The position numbers and the translations under genes were made by a program. This document shows positions 56,254-64,000 of a stretch of DNA of 64,000 bases, in pieces; position 1 is the first letter of the stretch, and each line of letters opens with the position of its first letter. Under the pieces are notes generated by a model. That model saw only the letters and a list, made by a program, of their open reading frames with translations. It searched no databases and was not told the DNA's origin. This stretch comes from DRPN01 sp964599235 (GTDB lineage Bacteria; Bacteroidota; Bacteroidia; Bacteroidales; VadinHA17): positions 79,321 through 143,320 of the forward strand of contig CAZRDX010000046.1 of NCBI GenBank assembly GCA_964599235.1, written 5' to 3'.

Positions 56254-56313
56254 ATGACCTTCATAAAAAATACATGCTGGTGGTGGCTTTACGATAAGGA
56301 GACCTTACCGTAA
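56254..56313 (+). CDS. trpL: trp operon leader peptide, three consecutive Trp codons
   Basis: A 19-codon frame (ATG 56254, TAA 56311) reading MTFIKNTC-WWW-LYDKETLP. The three TGG codons lie at 56278-56286. An AAAAGGG about 10 bp upstream can serve as ribosome site. Three tandem codons for such a rare amino acid directly before a trp operon are the classical sign of a translated attenuator. The frame is too short for normal gene finding. Confidence 0.85.
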   Translation: MTFIKNTCWWWLYDKETLP

Positions 56314-56315
56314 AG
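56287..56315 (+). promoter_or_regulatory. trp attenuator, pause hairpin 1:2
   Basis: CTTTACGATAAGG (56287-56299) pairs with CCTTACCGTAAAG (56303-56315), 12 of 13 positions, loop AGA. The 3' arm (segment 2) can instead pair with segment 4 at 56353-56363. Confidence 0.8.
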
Positions 56316-56339
56316 AGGAAGCTGGCATGCAAAAAAGCG

Positions 56340-56371
56340 AAGGCTTACCGGATTTACGGTAAGCCTTTTTT
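56340..56371 (+). terminator. trp attenuator terminator 3:4
   Basis: AAGGCTTACCG (56340-56350) with CGGTAAGCCTT (56357-56367), loop GATTTA, then six T (56366-56371). It ends about 20 bp before the trpE ATG. Segment TTTACGGTAAG (56353-56363) is also the exact 11-base complement of 56304-56314, giving a competing antiterminator. Confidence 0.9.
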
Positions 56372-56391
56372 GTTGGAAAAAAACGGAGACG

Positions 56392-57786
56392 ATGGAAAGA
56401 CACACGATCACCACCCTGACACGTCCGGCGCTGGCCGACACCACCACGCCGGTGGCCCTCTACCTGAAACTGCGGGAGATCTTCCCCGGGGCCCTGCTGC
56501 TGGAGAGCTCCGACTACCACAGCAGCGAGGACAGCCTCTCCATCCTCTGTCTGCAGCCCGTCGCCTCGATCAGCGTCAGCGACCACCATGTGCGCGAGGA
56601 GATACGCGGCCACACCGTGAACGACACCCGCCTGGAAGGATCGTTCGCACCCCATCTGCAGCGCTTCATGCAACGCTTCCGCTTTGAACATGACGGCTCC
56701 GTCCCCGCCAACGCTTTCTTCGGCTATGTCTCCTACGACGCCGTACAGTATTTCGAGACCATCCACCTCCATGCCCCCGCCTCTCGTCACACCATCCCCG
56801 ACATCCGCTACAGCCTCTACCGCTACATCATCACCATCAACCATTTCAACAACACCATGACCCTCTCCGAGAACCTTTTCCCCGGCGAGACCTCGGAGCT
56901 CGACCGTCTGGCGATGTTCATCGACAAGATGTCCGTCACCACCGGCCCTTTCCGCCTGACGGGCGAGGAGAGCTCACCGCTCACCGACGACGATTACCTG
57001 GCGATGGTGGCCCGCGGCAAGAGGCACTGCTACCGCGGCGACGTCTTCCAGATCGTCTTGTCGCGAAGTTACGAGCAGTCTTTCGAGGGCGACGACTTCA
57101 CCCTCTACCGCGCCCTGCGGTCGGTCAACCCCTCGCCCTATCTCTTCTACTTCGACTACGGCGACTACCGCATCTTCGGCTCCTCGCCGGAGACCCACCT
57201 GAAGATCGCCGGCGGCCGCGCCTACATCAACCCCATCGCCGGCACCTTCCGCCGCACCGGCAACGACGAAGAGGATAAGAAAAGAGCCCTCCGGCTGGCA
57301 GGCGACGAGAAAGAGAACGCCGAACACATCATGCTGGTCGACCTGGCACGCAACGACCTGAGCCGCTACGGCACCGACGTGAAGGTGGAGAAACTCCGCG
57401 AGATACAGTTCTACTCGCACGTCATCCACATGGTCTCGACCGTCTCGGCCCGTCTGGAGGATGCTTCCCGGGCCTTTGAGATGTTCGGTGCCACCTTCCC
57501 TGCGGGCACCCTCACCGGCGCACCCAAGTACCGCGCCATGCAGCTCATCGACGAGATCGAGCCCGTGGCCCGCGGCTTCTACGGCGGCGCCATAGGCTTC
57601 ATCCACGCCAACGGCGACCTCAACCACGCCATCATGATACGCTCTTTCCTCAGCAAGGAAAACACCCTGCACTACCAGGCCGGCGCCGGCATCGTCAGCC
57701 GCTCCATAGAAAAGAACGAACTGCAGGAGGTCAGCAACAAACTGGCCGCCCTCAAAAGAGCCCTGCAACTCGCCCGCGAACTGTGA
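56392..57786 (+). CDS. trpE: anthranilate synthase component I
   Basis: 464 residues. The tryptophan feedback site is present near the start (LLESSDYHSSEDS, about 36-48, containing the LLES motif). Catalytic C-terminal domain: FQIVLSRSYEQ, FGSSPETHLKI, INPIAGTFRRTG, and FPAGTLTGAPKYRAM. It converts chorismate to anthranilate using ammonia from TrpG. First structural gene behind the attenuator. Confidence 0.95.
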   Translation: MERHTITTLTRPALADTTTPVALYLKLREIFPGALLLESSDYHSSEDSLSILCLQPVASISVSDHHVREEIRGHTVNDTRLEGSFAPHLQRFMQRFRFEHDGSVPANAFFGYVSYDAVQYFETIHLHAPASRHTIPDIRYSLYRYIITINHFNNTMTLSENLFPGETSELDRLAMFIDKMSVTTGPFRLTGEESSPLTDDDYLAMVARGKRHCYRGDVFQIVLSRSYEQSFEGDDFTLYRALRSVNPSPYLFYFDYGDYRIFGSSPETHLKIAGGRAYINPIAGTFRRTGNDEEDKKRALRLAGDEKENAEHIMLVDLARNDLSRYGTDVKVEKLREIQFYSHVIHMVSTVSARLEDASRAFEMFGATFPAGTLTGAPKYRAMQLIDEIEPVARGFYGGAIGFIHANGDLNHAIMIRSFLSKENTLHYQAGAGIVSRSIEKNELQEVSNKLAALKRALQLAREL

Positions 57787-57805
57787 ACCCTAACCCTTCT
57801 CCGCC

Positions 57806-58372
57806 ATGAAGATCGCCGTCATCGACAACTACGACTCCTTCACCTACAACCTGGTCCACTACCTGCGTGAGCTCACCGGGGACAACGTGGAGGTCTTCCG
57901 CAACGATGCCGTCACGGCCGAGGATCTGGCCCCCTACGACAAGCTCCTCCTCTCTCCGGGGCCGGGCATCCCGGCCGAGGCGGGCCGCACGCTGGAGATC
58001 ATCCGGCACTGGGCACCCCACAAAAGCCTCCTCGGCGTATGCCTCGGCCACCAGGCCATCGCCGAAGCCTTCGGCGGCCGCCTCATCAACCTCGAAGAAC
58101 CCTACCACGGCATCCGTACCCCCATCCACATCGTCCACGACGACCTCCTCTTCCGGGAAATCCCCGACCCTTTCACCGCCGGCAGATACCACTCCTGGGT
58201 GGTCGACCGCGATCACCTGCCCGCCGACCTCATCATCACCAGCGTCGACGACCAGGAGAGGATCATGAGCCTCTCCCATGCCTCTTACGACGTGCGCGGC
58301 GTGCAGTTCCACCCCGAATCGGTGATGACCGAACACGGATACCGCATGATACGGAACTGGATCGAAAGCTGA
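57806..58372 (+). CDS. trpG: anthranilate synthase component II (glutamine amidotransferase)
   Basis: 188 residues, class I amidotransferase. Active Cys in GVCLGHQAIAEAFGG, His and Glu in QFHPESVMTEHG; SPGPGIP forms the oxyanion loop. Releases ammonia from glutamine for TrpE. Not fused to TrpD as in enteric bacteria. Confidence 0.95.
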   Translation: MKIAVIDNYDSFTYNLVHYLRELTGDNVEVFRNDAVTAEDLAPYDKLLLSPGPGIPAEAGRTLEIIRHWAPHKSLLGVCLGHQAIAEAFGGRLINLEEPYHGIRTPIHIVHDDLLFREIPDPFTAGRYHSWVVDRDHLPADLIITSVDDQERIMSLSHASYDVRGVQFHPESVMTEHGYRMIRNWIES

Positions 58373-58400
58373 AACAACTTATGTCCCACCTGCAAACTTC

Positions 58401-59402
58401 ATGAACATGGAAGAGATCCTGGAACGACTCTCCCGCGGAGAGGCGCTGACGCGCGAGGAAGCTTATGAGGTGATGCTGAACATCGGCCGGGGTGCTTACC
58501 CCGAGGCCCAGCTCGCCGCCTTCCTGATGGCTTACCGCATGCGTGCCGTCACGGCTGCCGAGCTGGCCGGCTTCCGCGAGGCCCTCCTCCTGCTGGCCGT
58601 GCCCGCCGGGCTGGACGACCTGCACCTGCTGGATGTGTGCGGCACCGGCGGCGACGGGAAGAACACCTTCAACATCTCCACCCTCACCGCCTTTGTCTGT
58701 GCGGGCGCGGGCGCCCTCGTGGCCAAACACGGCAATGCCGCCGCCACCTCGGCTGCCGGCTCGTCCGACCTGCTGCAACACCTGGGCTACCGTTTCTCGT
58801 CCGACCCGCATAAGCTGCGGCGCGAGCTCGAGGAAGCCGGCATCTGTTACCTGCATGCCCCCCTCTTCCACCCCGCACTCAAACAGGTGGCGCCCGTGCG
58901 GAAAGCCCTCCGTGTCAAGACCTTCTTCAATATCCTCGGGCCGCTGGTCAACCCCGCGCGGCCCCGCAGCCAGCTGGCCGGCGTCTTCAGCCTCGAGGTG
59001 CAGGACCTCTACCGGGGTGTCCTCGAGGATGCCGGCATCGACTACGCCGTGGTCCACAGCCTCGACGGCTACGACGAGGTGAGCCTCACCGGCGAGACCC
59101 GTCTCCTCACCCGCCGCGGCGAGGAGAGGCTCAGCCCCGCCGCCCTGGGCCTGCCCGCCTGCACGCCCGACGAGCTGGCCGGCGGCGCCACTGTCGAGGA
59201 GAACGCCCGCATCTTCCTCGATATCCTCCACGGCCAAAGCACACCCGCCCGCCACAACGTGGTGGTGGCCAACAGCGCCCTCGCCCTGCAATGCTACTTC
59301 CCCGGCCTCAGCCGCGACGAAGCCCTCGAAAAAGCCCGCGAAAGTCTCGACGGAGGCCGGGCCCTGCAAACATTCCGGAAACTCATAGATATGCAGCCAT
59401 GA
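58401..59402 (+). CDS. trpD: anthranilate phosphoribosyltransferase
   Basis: 333 residues. Phosphate/PRPP loop CGTGGDGKNTFNIST (about 76-90), KHGNAAATSAAGSSDLL, and FFNILGPLVNPARPRSQ. Joins anthranilate to PRPP. ATG 58401 is two codons before a second ATG. The stop overlaps the trpC ATG (ATGA at 59399-59402). Confidence 0.95.
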   Translation: MNMEEILERLSRGEALTREEAYEVMLNIGRGAYPEAQLAAFLMAYRMRAVTAAELAGFREALLLLAVPAGLDDLHLLDVCGTGGDGKNTFNISTLTAFVCAGAGALVAKHGNAAATSAAGSSDLLQHLGYRFSSDPHKLRRELEEAGICYLHAPLFHPALKQVAPVRKALRVKTFFNILGPLVNPARPRSQLAGVFSLEVQDLYRGVLEDAGIDYAVVHSLDGYDEVSLTGETRLLTRRGEERLSPAALGLPACTPDELAGGATVEENARIFLDILHGQSTPARHNVVVANSALALQCYFPGLSRDEALEKARESLDGGRALQTFRKLIDMQP

Positions 59403-60208
59403 GCATCCTTCACATCATCCTGCGGGAAAAAGAACGGGAAGTGTGGCAACGGAAAAAAGAGGTGCCCTACCGTCATCTGGAGCGCAGCACTCTCTTCGGC
59501 CGCGACACCCTTTCGCTGCGCGGGTCGCTCACCACGGTGGCGCCGCCGGCCGTCATCGCCGAGTTCAAGCGGGCCTCCCCCTCCAAAGGACTCATCCACG
59601 AGGGCGCCCGCGCCGCCACCATCGTGCCCGCCTACGAGGCCGCCGGTGCCGCAGCCGTCTCGGTGCTCACCGACGTCCCCTTCTTCGACGGCAGCTGCGA
59701 CGACCTCACCGAAGCACGCGAACACACCTCCCTGCCCCTGCTGCGCAAGGAGTTCGTCATCGACGAGTACCAGGTGGTGGAGGCCAAAGCCCTCGGCGCC
59801 GACGCCATCCTCCTCATCGCCGCCGCCCTGGAGAAGAAAGAGCTCGTCCGTCTCACCCGCCTCGCCGGCGAGCTGGGCCTCGAAGTGCTCTTCGAGATCC
59901 ACGACCCTCTCGAGCTGGTGAAGATGCCCGACGAGGAGGTGATCGTCGGCGTCAACAACCGCGACCTCACCACCTTCGAGGTCTCCCTCCGGAACTCCCT
60001 CGAGGCGGCCCCGATCATCCCCCGCGAACTCACCAAAGTGAGCGAGAGCGGCATCGACGACCCCGCCGACATCGTCCGCCTCATCGATGCCGGATACCGG
60101 GGCTTCCTCATCGGCGAGACCTTCATGCGCGAAGAAGACCCGGGCAACGCCTGCAAGACCTTCATCCGGCAATGCCGGGACATAATGTCAAAAAGAGAAG
60201 AACCATGA
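59399..60208 (+). CDS. trpC: indole-3-glycerol phosphate synthase
   Basis: 269 residues, (beta-alpha)8 barrel. FKRASPSKG holds the catalytic Lys; then SVLTDVPFFDGS, LLRKEFVIDEYQ (second Lys), and VGVNNRDLTTFEV and SESGI near the C-terminus. Start chosen at the ATGA overlap with trpD; upstream frame is a shadow of trpD. Not fused to TrpF. Confidence 0.95.
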   Translation: MSILHIILREKEREVWQRKKEVPYRHLERSTLFGRDTLSLRGSLTTVAPPAVIAEFKRASPSKGLIHEGARAATIVPAYEAAGAAAVSVLTDVPFFDGSCDDLTEAREHTSLPLLRKEFVIDEYQVVEAKALGADAILLIAAALEKKELVRLTRLAGELGLEVLFEIHDPLELVKMPDEEVIVGVNNRDLTTFEVSLRNSLEAAPIIPRELTKVSESGIDDPADIVRLIDAGYRGFLIGETFMREEDPGNACKTFIRQCRDIMSKREEP

Positions 60209-60852
60209 ACAAAGAAGAGATACGGAACCTCCGGGTGAAGGTTTGCGGCATGCGCGACCCGGAGAACATCCGCGAGCTTGTGACGCTGGGGATCGACTAT
60301 ATCGGCTTCATCTTCTATCCTCCTTCGCCGCGTTATGCCCTGCCGCTGCCGGCCGCTGCCGTCGCGGCGGTGCCGCCCACGGTGAAGAAGGTGGGGGTGT
60401 TCGTCGACGAGAACCCCTGCACCGTCACTGCCCGGGTGAAACGCTACGGTCTCGACCTGGTGCAGCTCCACGGCGACGAGACGGCCGCCTACTGCCGACG
60501 CATACGCGAAGAGAGCGGCGCCGGCATCATCAAGGCCTTCGCCGTCGAAGGGCCGCCCGACGATCGTGAGCTGGAAGAGTACCGCGGGGTGGCCGACCTC
60601 TTCCTCTTCGATACCTCCTCCCCGGGACGCGGCGGCAGCGGCCGGCGGTGGGACCCCCGCCACCTCGCCCATTACTCCCTCGACATCCCCTGGCTGCTGA
60701 GCGGCGGCATCGACACAGACATCCTCGACGAACTGCCCCGCCTCAGGCTGCCCGGCCTCGCCGGCCTCGACCTCAACAGCCGCTTCGAGACCTCCCCCGG
60801 CCTCAAAGACATCGAAAAGATCAGGACCTTCCTCAAAAGACTCCGCTCATGA
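60205..60852 (+). CDS. trpF: phosphoribosylanthranilate isomerase
   Basis: 215 residues. KVCGMRDPENI (12-22) with the catalytic Cys, LVQLHGDE, FLFDTSSPGRGGSGRRWD and WLLSGGI. Amadori rearrangement of PRA to CdRP. ATG overlaps the trpC TGA and its own stop overlaps the trpB ATG, so translation is coupled through the cluster. Confidence 0.94.
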   Translation: MNKEEIRNLRVKVCGMRDPENIRELVTLGIDYIGFIFYPPSPRYALPLPAAAVAAVPPTVKKVGVFVDENPCTVTARVKRYGLDLVQLHGDETAAYCRRIREESGAGIIKAFAVEGPPDDRELEEYRGVADLFLFDTSSPGRGGSGRRWDPRHLAHYSLDIPWLLSGGIDTDILDELPRLRLPGLAGLDLNSRFETSPGLKDIEKIRTFLKRLRS

Positions 60853-62072
60853 AAACAAGAACAGAGGGCCGTTACCATCCCGATGCCCAGGGCTTCTATG
60901 GCCCCTTTGGTGGGGCTTACGTGCCGGAGATGCTGTGGCCCAACGTGAAAGAGCTGCAGGAACGCTACCTCGGCGTGCTGGAAGATCCCGCCTTCCGGGA
61001 AGAGTACCGTCGTCTGCTGAACGACTATGCCGGACGCCCTACCCCCCTCTATCCTGCCGAGCGTCTCTCCGAGCACTATGGCACCCACATCTACCTCAAA
61101 CGCGAGGACCTGACCCACACCGGCGCACATAAGATCAACAATGCGCTGGGCCAGATCCTCCTGGCCCGTCGTCTGGGCAAGCAACGCATCATCGCCGAGA
61201 CGGGTGCCGGCCAGCACGGCGTGGCCACGGCCACCGTCAGCGCCCGTCTGGGCATGAGCTGTACCGTCTACATGGGCGCCCTGGACGTGGAAAGACAGCG
61301 TCCCAACGTCGAGCGGATGCAGCTGCTGGGCGCCACCGTGGTGCCGGTACATTCCGGCAATCGCACGCTCAAGGATGCCGTCAACGAGGCCCTGCGCGAC
61401 TGGATCAGCCATCCCGAAGAGACCTACTACCTCATCGGCTCGACCGTGGGGCCGCATCCTTATCCCGACATGGTGGCGAGGCTGCAGTCGGTGATCAGCG
61501 AGGAGCTGCTGTGGCAGTTCCCCCGCCAGAGCGGACGCGACCATCCCGACAGGGTGATCGCCTGCGTGGGCGGCGGCAGCAACGCCTCCGGCGCCTTCTA
61601 CCACTACCTCGAGGATGAGAGGGTGCAGCTGATAGGTGCCGAGGCCGGCGGCAAGGGCGTCGACAGCGGCGAGACCGCCGCCACCCTCGCCCTCGGACAT
61701 ACCGGCATCCTCCACGGATGCCGCACCTACGTCATCCAGGACGACGACGGCCAGATCACCGAACCCTACTCCATCTCGGCCGGCCTCGACTATCCCGGCA
61801 TAGGCCCTCTGCTGAGCTACCTCCACGACAGCGGCCGCGCCACCTTCTACGCCGTCACCGACGAGGAAGCCCTCCGGGCCACCCGCCTGCTGGCCCGCCT
61901 CGAAGGTATCATCCCCGCCCTCGAATCGGCCCACGCCCTCGCCCTACTCGAAAAACTGCACCTCCACAGCGACGAACATATCATCATCAACCTCTCCGGA
62001 CGGGGCGACAAAGACCTCGAGACCATCCTCCGGCACAACGGAAGAACGAACACACACCCCTCACAACCCTGA
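60849..62072 (+). CDS. trpB: tryptophan synthase beta subunit
   Basis: 407 residues. PLP Lys in THTGAHKINNALGQ, phosphate loop GGGSNASG, ETGAGQHGVATA, and FGGAYVPEMLWP at the N-terminus. TrpB1-type sequence, the ordinary partner of TrpA. Condenses indole and serine. Confidence 0.96.
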   Translation: MKTRTEGRYHPDAQGFYGPFGGAYVPEMLWPNVKELQERYLGVLEDPAFREEYRRLLNDYAGRPTPLYPAERLSEHYGTHIYLKREDLTHTGAHKINNALGQILLARRLGKQRIIAETGAGQHGVATATVSARLGMSCTVYMGALDVERQRPNVERMQLLGATVVPVHSGNRTLKDAVNEALRDWISHPEETYYLIGSTVGPHPYPDMVARLQSVISEELLWQFPRQSGRDHPDRVIACVGGGSNASGAFYHYLEDERVQLIGAEAGGKGVDSGETAATLALGHTGILHGCRTYVIQDDDGQITEPYSISAGLDYPGIGPLLSYLHDSGRATFYAVTDEEALRATRLLARLEGIIPALESAHALALLEKLHLHSDEHIIINLSGRGDKDLETILRHNGRTNTHPSQP

Positions 62073-62077
62073 AGACC

Positions 62078-62890
62078 ATGGAAAAGAAAGAACGGGACAA
62101 CCACAGGATCGACCGGCTCTTTGCCCGCCGCCAAGGGAACATCCTCTCCCTCTATTTCACCGCCGGCTATCCCCGTCGTGACAGCACGGAGGAGGTCCTG
62201 CGTGCGCTCATACGCCACGGGGCCGACATGATCGAGGTGGGAGTGCCCTTCTCCGACCCTGTGGCCGACGGGCCGGTGATCCAGGAGAGCAGCCGCCGGG
62301 CCCTCGACCAGGGCATCACCCTCCGCATCATCCTCGAACAGGTGGGCAGGGTGGGCCCCGCCAGCCCCGTACCCCTGCTGCTGATGAGCTACCTCAACCC
62401 CGTGCTGCGCTACGGCATGGAAGATCTCTGCCGCGACGCCGCAGCAGCAGGCATCGACGGGATGATCATCCCCGACCTGCCCGCCGAAGAGTACCTGGAA
62501 CACTACCGCCCCCTGTTCCGGCAACACGGACTGAAGAACATCTTCCTGGTCACTCCCCAGACGCCGCCCGACAGGATCCGTTACCTCGACAAGGAGGGCG
62601 AAGGGTTCCTCTATGTGGTCTCCTCCCGTGCCACCACCGGTGCCCGCGACTCTTTCTCTGCCGAACAAACGGCTTACTTCCGGCGTCTGAAGGAGATGGG
62701 GCTGCAACATCCTCTGCTGGCCGGCTTCGGCATCTCCAACGCCACCACCTTCGCGCAGGCGTGCCGCTGGCTCGACGGCGCCATCGTCGGCAGTGCCTAC
62801 GTGAAAGCCCTGGCCGCCGCCGGCAACATCGACGAGATCACCCGCCGCTTCCTCCGTTCCCTTCGCCCGGACAAGATGAACGGAACCTGA
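62078..62890 (+). CDS. trpA: tryptophan synthase alpha subunit
   Basis: 270 residues, TIM barrel. Catalytic Glu in DMIEVGVPFSDPVADGPVIQ, catalytic Asp in GMIIPDLPAEEY, phosphate-binding GFGISN. Splits indole-glycerol phosphate and channels indole to TrpB. Starts 5 bp behind trpB and is the last gene of the operon. It has no clear terminator behind it, only the CTACGTAG hairpins. Confidence 0.95.
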   Translation: MEKKERDNHRIDRLFARRQGNILSLYFTAGYPRRDSTEEVLRALIRHGADMIEVGVPFSDPVADGPVIQESSRRALDQGITLRIILEQVGRVGPASPVPLLLMSYLNPVLRYGMEDLCRDAAAAGIDGMIIPDLPAEEYLEHYRPLFRQHGLKNIFLVTPQTPPDRIRYLDKEGEGFLYVVSSRATTGARDSFSAEQTAYFRRLKEMGLQHPLLAGFGISNATTFAQACRWLDGAIVGSAYVKALAAAGNIDEITRRFLRSLRPDKMNGT

Positions 62891-62950
62891 ACCACATCCT
62901 CAAAAAACCAACCCCTACATCTACCTGACACACTGATGATTACAGAGTTT

Positions 62951-62983
62951 CTACGTAGGATGCTACGTAGTTCGCTACGTAGC
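62951..62983. repeat. three CTACGTAG palindromes with 12-bp period
   Basis: CTACGTAG at 62951-62958, 62963-62970 and 62975-62982. Spacers are GATG and TTCG. Copies 2 and 3 can form a stem of 8-9 bp closing a TTCG loop (62962-62983); copies 1 and 2 can form the alternative stem. The rest of 62891-63073 shows no gene. Confidence 0.85.
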
Positions 62984-63073
62984 TGTCCAAAATCCACTCA
63001 TCACTATTTACTGACATTCATAACAATATGGCCACTCCTTCGGAGCGGCTTATAACCATCTTCAATCCTTTGG

Positions 63074-63511
63074 TCAAAACTTCTTGCACGGGTGATATTT
63101 CAGGAGGATCTCCTTCGTCTCCTCGTCGCGTGTGAGCGTGGCCTTGTTGTCGCAGGTGCCGTCACCATGGTGGAGGATGACGGGCGGACGGTCGTCGATG
63201 CGGATAGAGACCGTCCCGCCCTTAATGATGCGGCAACTACGTGCCCGCTCCGGCAGGTTGACAATGGTCTTGTGACAGGTGTGGCCGCCGAAGGTGGTAC
63301 CCGATGCCTCTCCCGTGATGAAGAAGACATTGTCCCATCTGTTGCGGGTACGCTCACCGCTGACCCACTCGCGGAAACGCACATACTCGCGCGTCATGAC
63401 GGGGGTGTCGTTGCGGGTGATCTTACCCCCTTTCAGCTCGACGCTGAAGACCGGGTTGCTGTTGTCGTTGCGTCCTTCGTTCATCACGGTGCGGGTGCCT
63501 TCAACCGGCAT
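63074..63511 (-). CDS. C-terminal part of a secreted Bacteroidota protein, probably 5'-truncated
   Basis: 145 residues from the first ATG; the frame is open to 63559 and the 16 codons in front (for example ITGNGYRCRRG) look like genuine protein rather than leader. The pattern, with TREYVRFREWVSG in the middle and HGDGTCDNKATLTRDEETKEILL at the end, is that of the C-terminal domain of uncharacterised Bacteroidota lipoproteins or secreted proteins. There is no signal peptide, and an AT-rich stretch with a stop begins at 63560. I read it as the remnant of a longer gene. Function unknown. Confidence 0.55.
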   Translation of the reverse strand: MPVEGTRTVMNEGRNDNSNPVFSVELKGGKITRNDTPVMTREYVRFREWVSGERTRNRWDNVFFITGEASGTTFGGHTCHKTIVNLPERARSCRIIKGGTVSIRIDDRPPVILHHGDGTCDNKATLTRDEETKEILLKYHPCKKF

Positions 63512-63631
63512 CCCCCGTCGGCACCGGTAACCGTTCCCGGTGATCTGAAAAAAAATATTTTATATTTTTATAGGGTTTGTATCCTCGGAGACTCCGGCAA
63601 TCAGGACAGATGACACGGGGTTGAGAGCGAA

Positions 63632-64000
63632 ATGATGCGGCATATTCCTGATCCGGTACCGGGAGTAAGGGATGGGAATATGTATTTTTTCAAAAAGACA
63701 ACTATATCCGAGTACAGGCCGGAGACTTATCTATTGAACGGTCAGCACGCTTTACGGTATACGGCCTCGAGTGTAAGGAAAATATTGCAGAAAGCTGTAA
63801 GGCAAACAGGGATCAGGAAGCGGGTCACTCCCCACACACTGCGACACAGCTATGCCACACATATGTTGGAAGGAGGGGTAGACATCCGCCACATACAGGA
63901 GTTGCTCGGGCATAACAAACCCGAGACCACAATGATCTACACGCATGTAACCACGAAGCAACTGACCGACATCAAGAGTCCTCTGGACGAGCTGGTGGAC
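63632..64000 (+). CDS. tyrosine recombinase, catalytic C-terminal part only, 5'-truncated and running off the window
   Basis: 123 residues visible. From about residue 28 the sequence matches the second half of Xer/integron-type integrases: EYRPETYLLNGQ, then SSVRKILQKAVRQTGIRK, H68-T-L-R71 (TPHTLRHSYATHMLEGGVD), H94 in IQELLGH and Y103 in MIYTHV. The first catalytic Arg, the Lys hairpin and the whole N-terminal SAM-like domain are missing; only 120 bp separate it from the neighbouring remnant. An in-frame stop lies at 63611-63613. It is most likely a broken integrase gene. The final codons lie just beyond the window edge. Confidence 0.75.
   Translation, partial: MMRHIPDPVPGVRDGNMYFFKKTTISEYRPETYLLNGQHALRYTASSVRKILQKAVRQTGIRKRVTPHTLRHSYATHMLEGGVDIRHIQELLGHNKPETTMIYTHVTTKQLTDIKSPLDELVD

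Noticed and set aside
55000..56313. 437-codon plus-strand frame overlapping clpX
   Set aside because: Shadow of clpX in another frame; only its last 19 codons are real, as the trp leader peptide with its own ATG.
62951..62983. CRISPR-like repeat array
   Set aside because: Units are 8 bp palindromes with 4-bp spacers, far too short for a CRISPR, and no cas gene is present.
62891..63073. Rho-independent terminator behind trpA
   Set aside because: The CTACGTAG hairpins lack a following T run, so they were recorded as repeats only.

Overview
The window looks like chromosomal DNA of a GC-rich member of the Bacteroidota, most likely order Bacteroidales. Evidence: the fused LpxC/FabZ gene, a 2,473-residue SprA (type IX secretion translocon) in the order ruvA-sprA-gcvH, a DUF4837 lipoprotein, a LytS-type kinase with a propeller-type sensor, and many promoter boxes of the Bacteroidota form TTG-N19-22-TAnnTTTG. 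The family-level placement is inference.

Layout. 1-493: start of an alpha/beta hydrolase (minus strand, runs off the window). 567-7342 (plus): YjbQ-type protein, then a MEMO-AMMECR1 fusion lipoprotein, a secreted esterase, a membrane protein with an embedded spermidine-synthase-like domain, and a radical SAM enzyme with a Tat-like signal. The last four form an AmmeMemoRadiSam module that appears to sit in the cell envelope. 7366-13983 (minus): sufBCDSE plus a SufT/DUF59 protein and queG. 14108: thiL. 15192-17765: secreted protein with YadA-type head repeats and an S74 chaperone domain. 17937-22530 (minus): HD hydrolase, lpxD, lpxC/fabZ, lpxA. 22695-27238 (plus): rimP-nusA-infB with a hairpin-bearing leader. 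27319-38407 (minus): gcvH, sprA, ruvA, pdxA, pepA. 38499-43293 (minus): DUF4837 lipoprotein, tatA, rseP, dxr, M23 peptidase. 43460: initiator tRNA, followed by a 28-bp repeat of its 3' end and three terminator hairpins. 43818-49093 (minus): orphan LytS-like sensor kinase and recQ. 49272-51559 (plus): tatC, an LptB-like ATPase, a DUF4870 protein. 51572-52480 (minus): SMP-30-like lipoprotein. 52618: tRNA-Leu(UAG). 52773-56197 (plus): tig, clpP, clpX. 56254-62890 (plus): a complete trpEGDCFBA operon behind a leader peptide with three consecutive Trp codons and a transcription attenuator. 62891-64000: a lower-GC accessory end with three CTACGTAG palindromes and two genes that both seem to have lost their 5' parts, one a tyrosine recombinase.

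Working together: lpx, rseP, sprA, LptB and the M23 peptidase serve the outer membrane; Tat components are encoded at two places and may export the radical SAM enzyme; suf genes supply Fe-S clusters to enzymes such as QueG and the radical SAM protein; tig-clpP-clpX is a protein quality-control block; the trp operon appears to be controlled by ribosome-mediated attenuation, which can be read base by base from the sequence. Apart from the 286-bp stretch behind the initiator tRNA, described below, no gap between genes approaches 300 bp.
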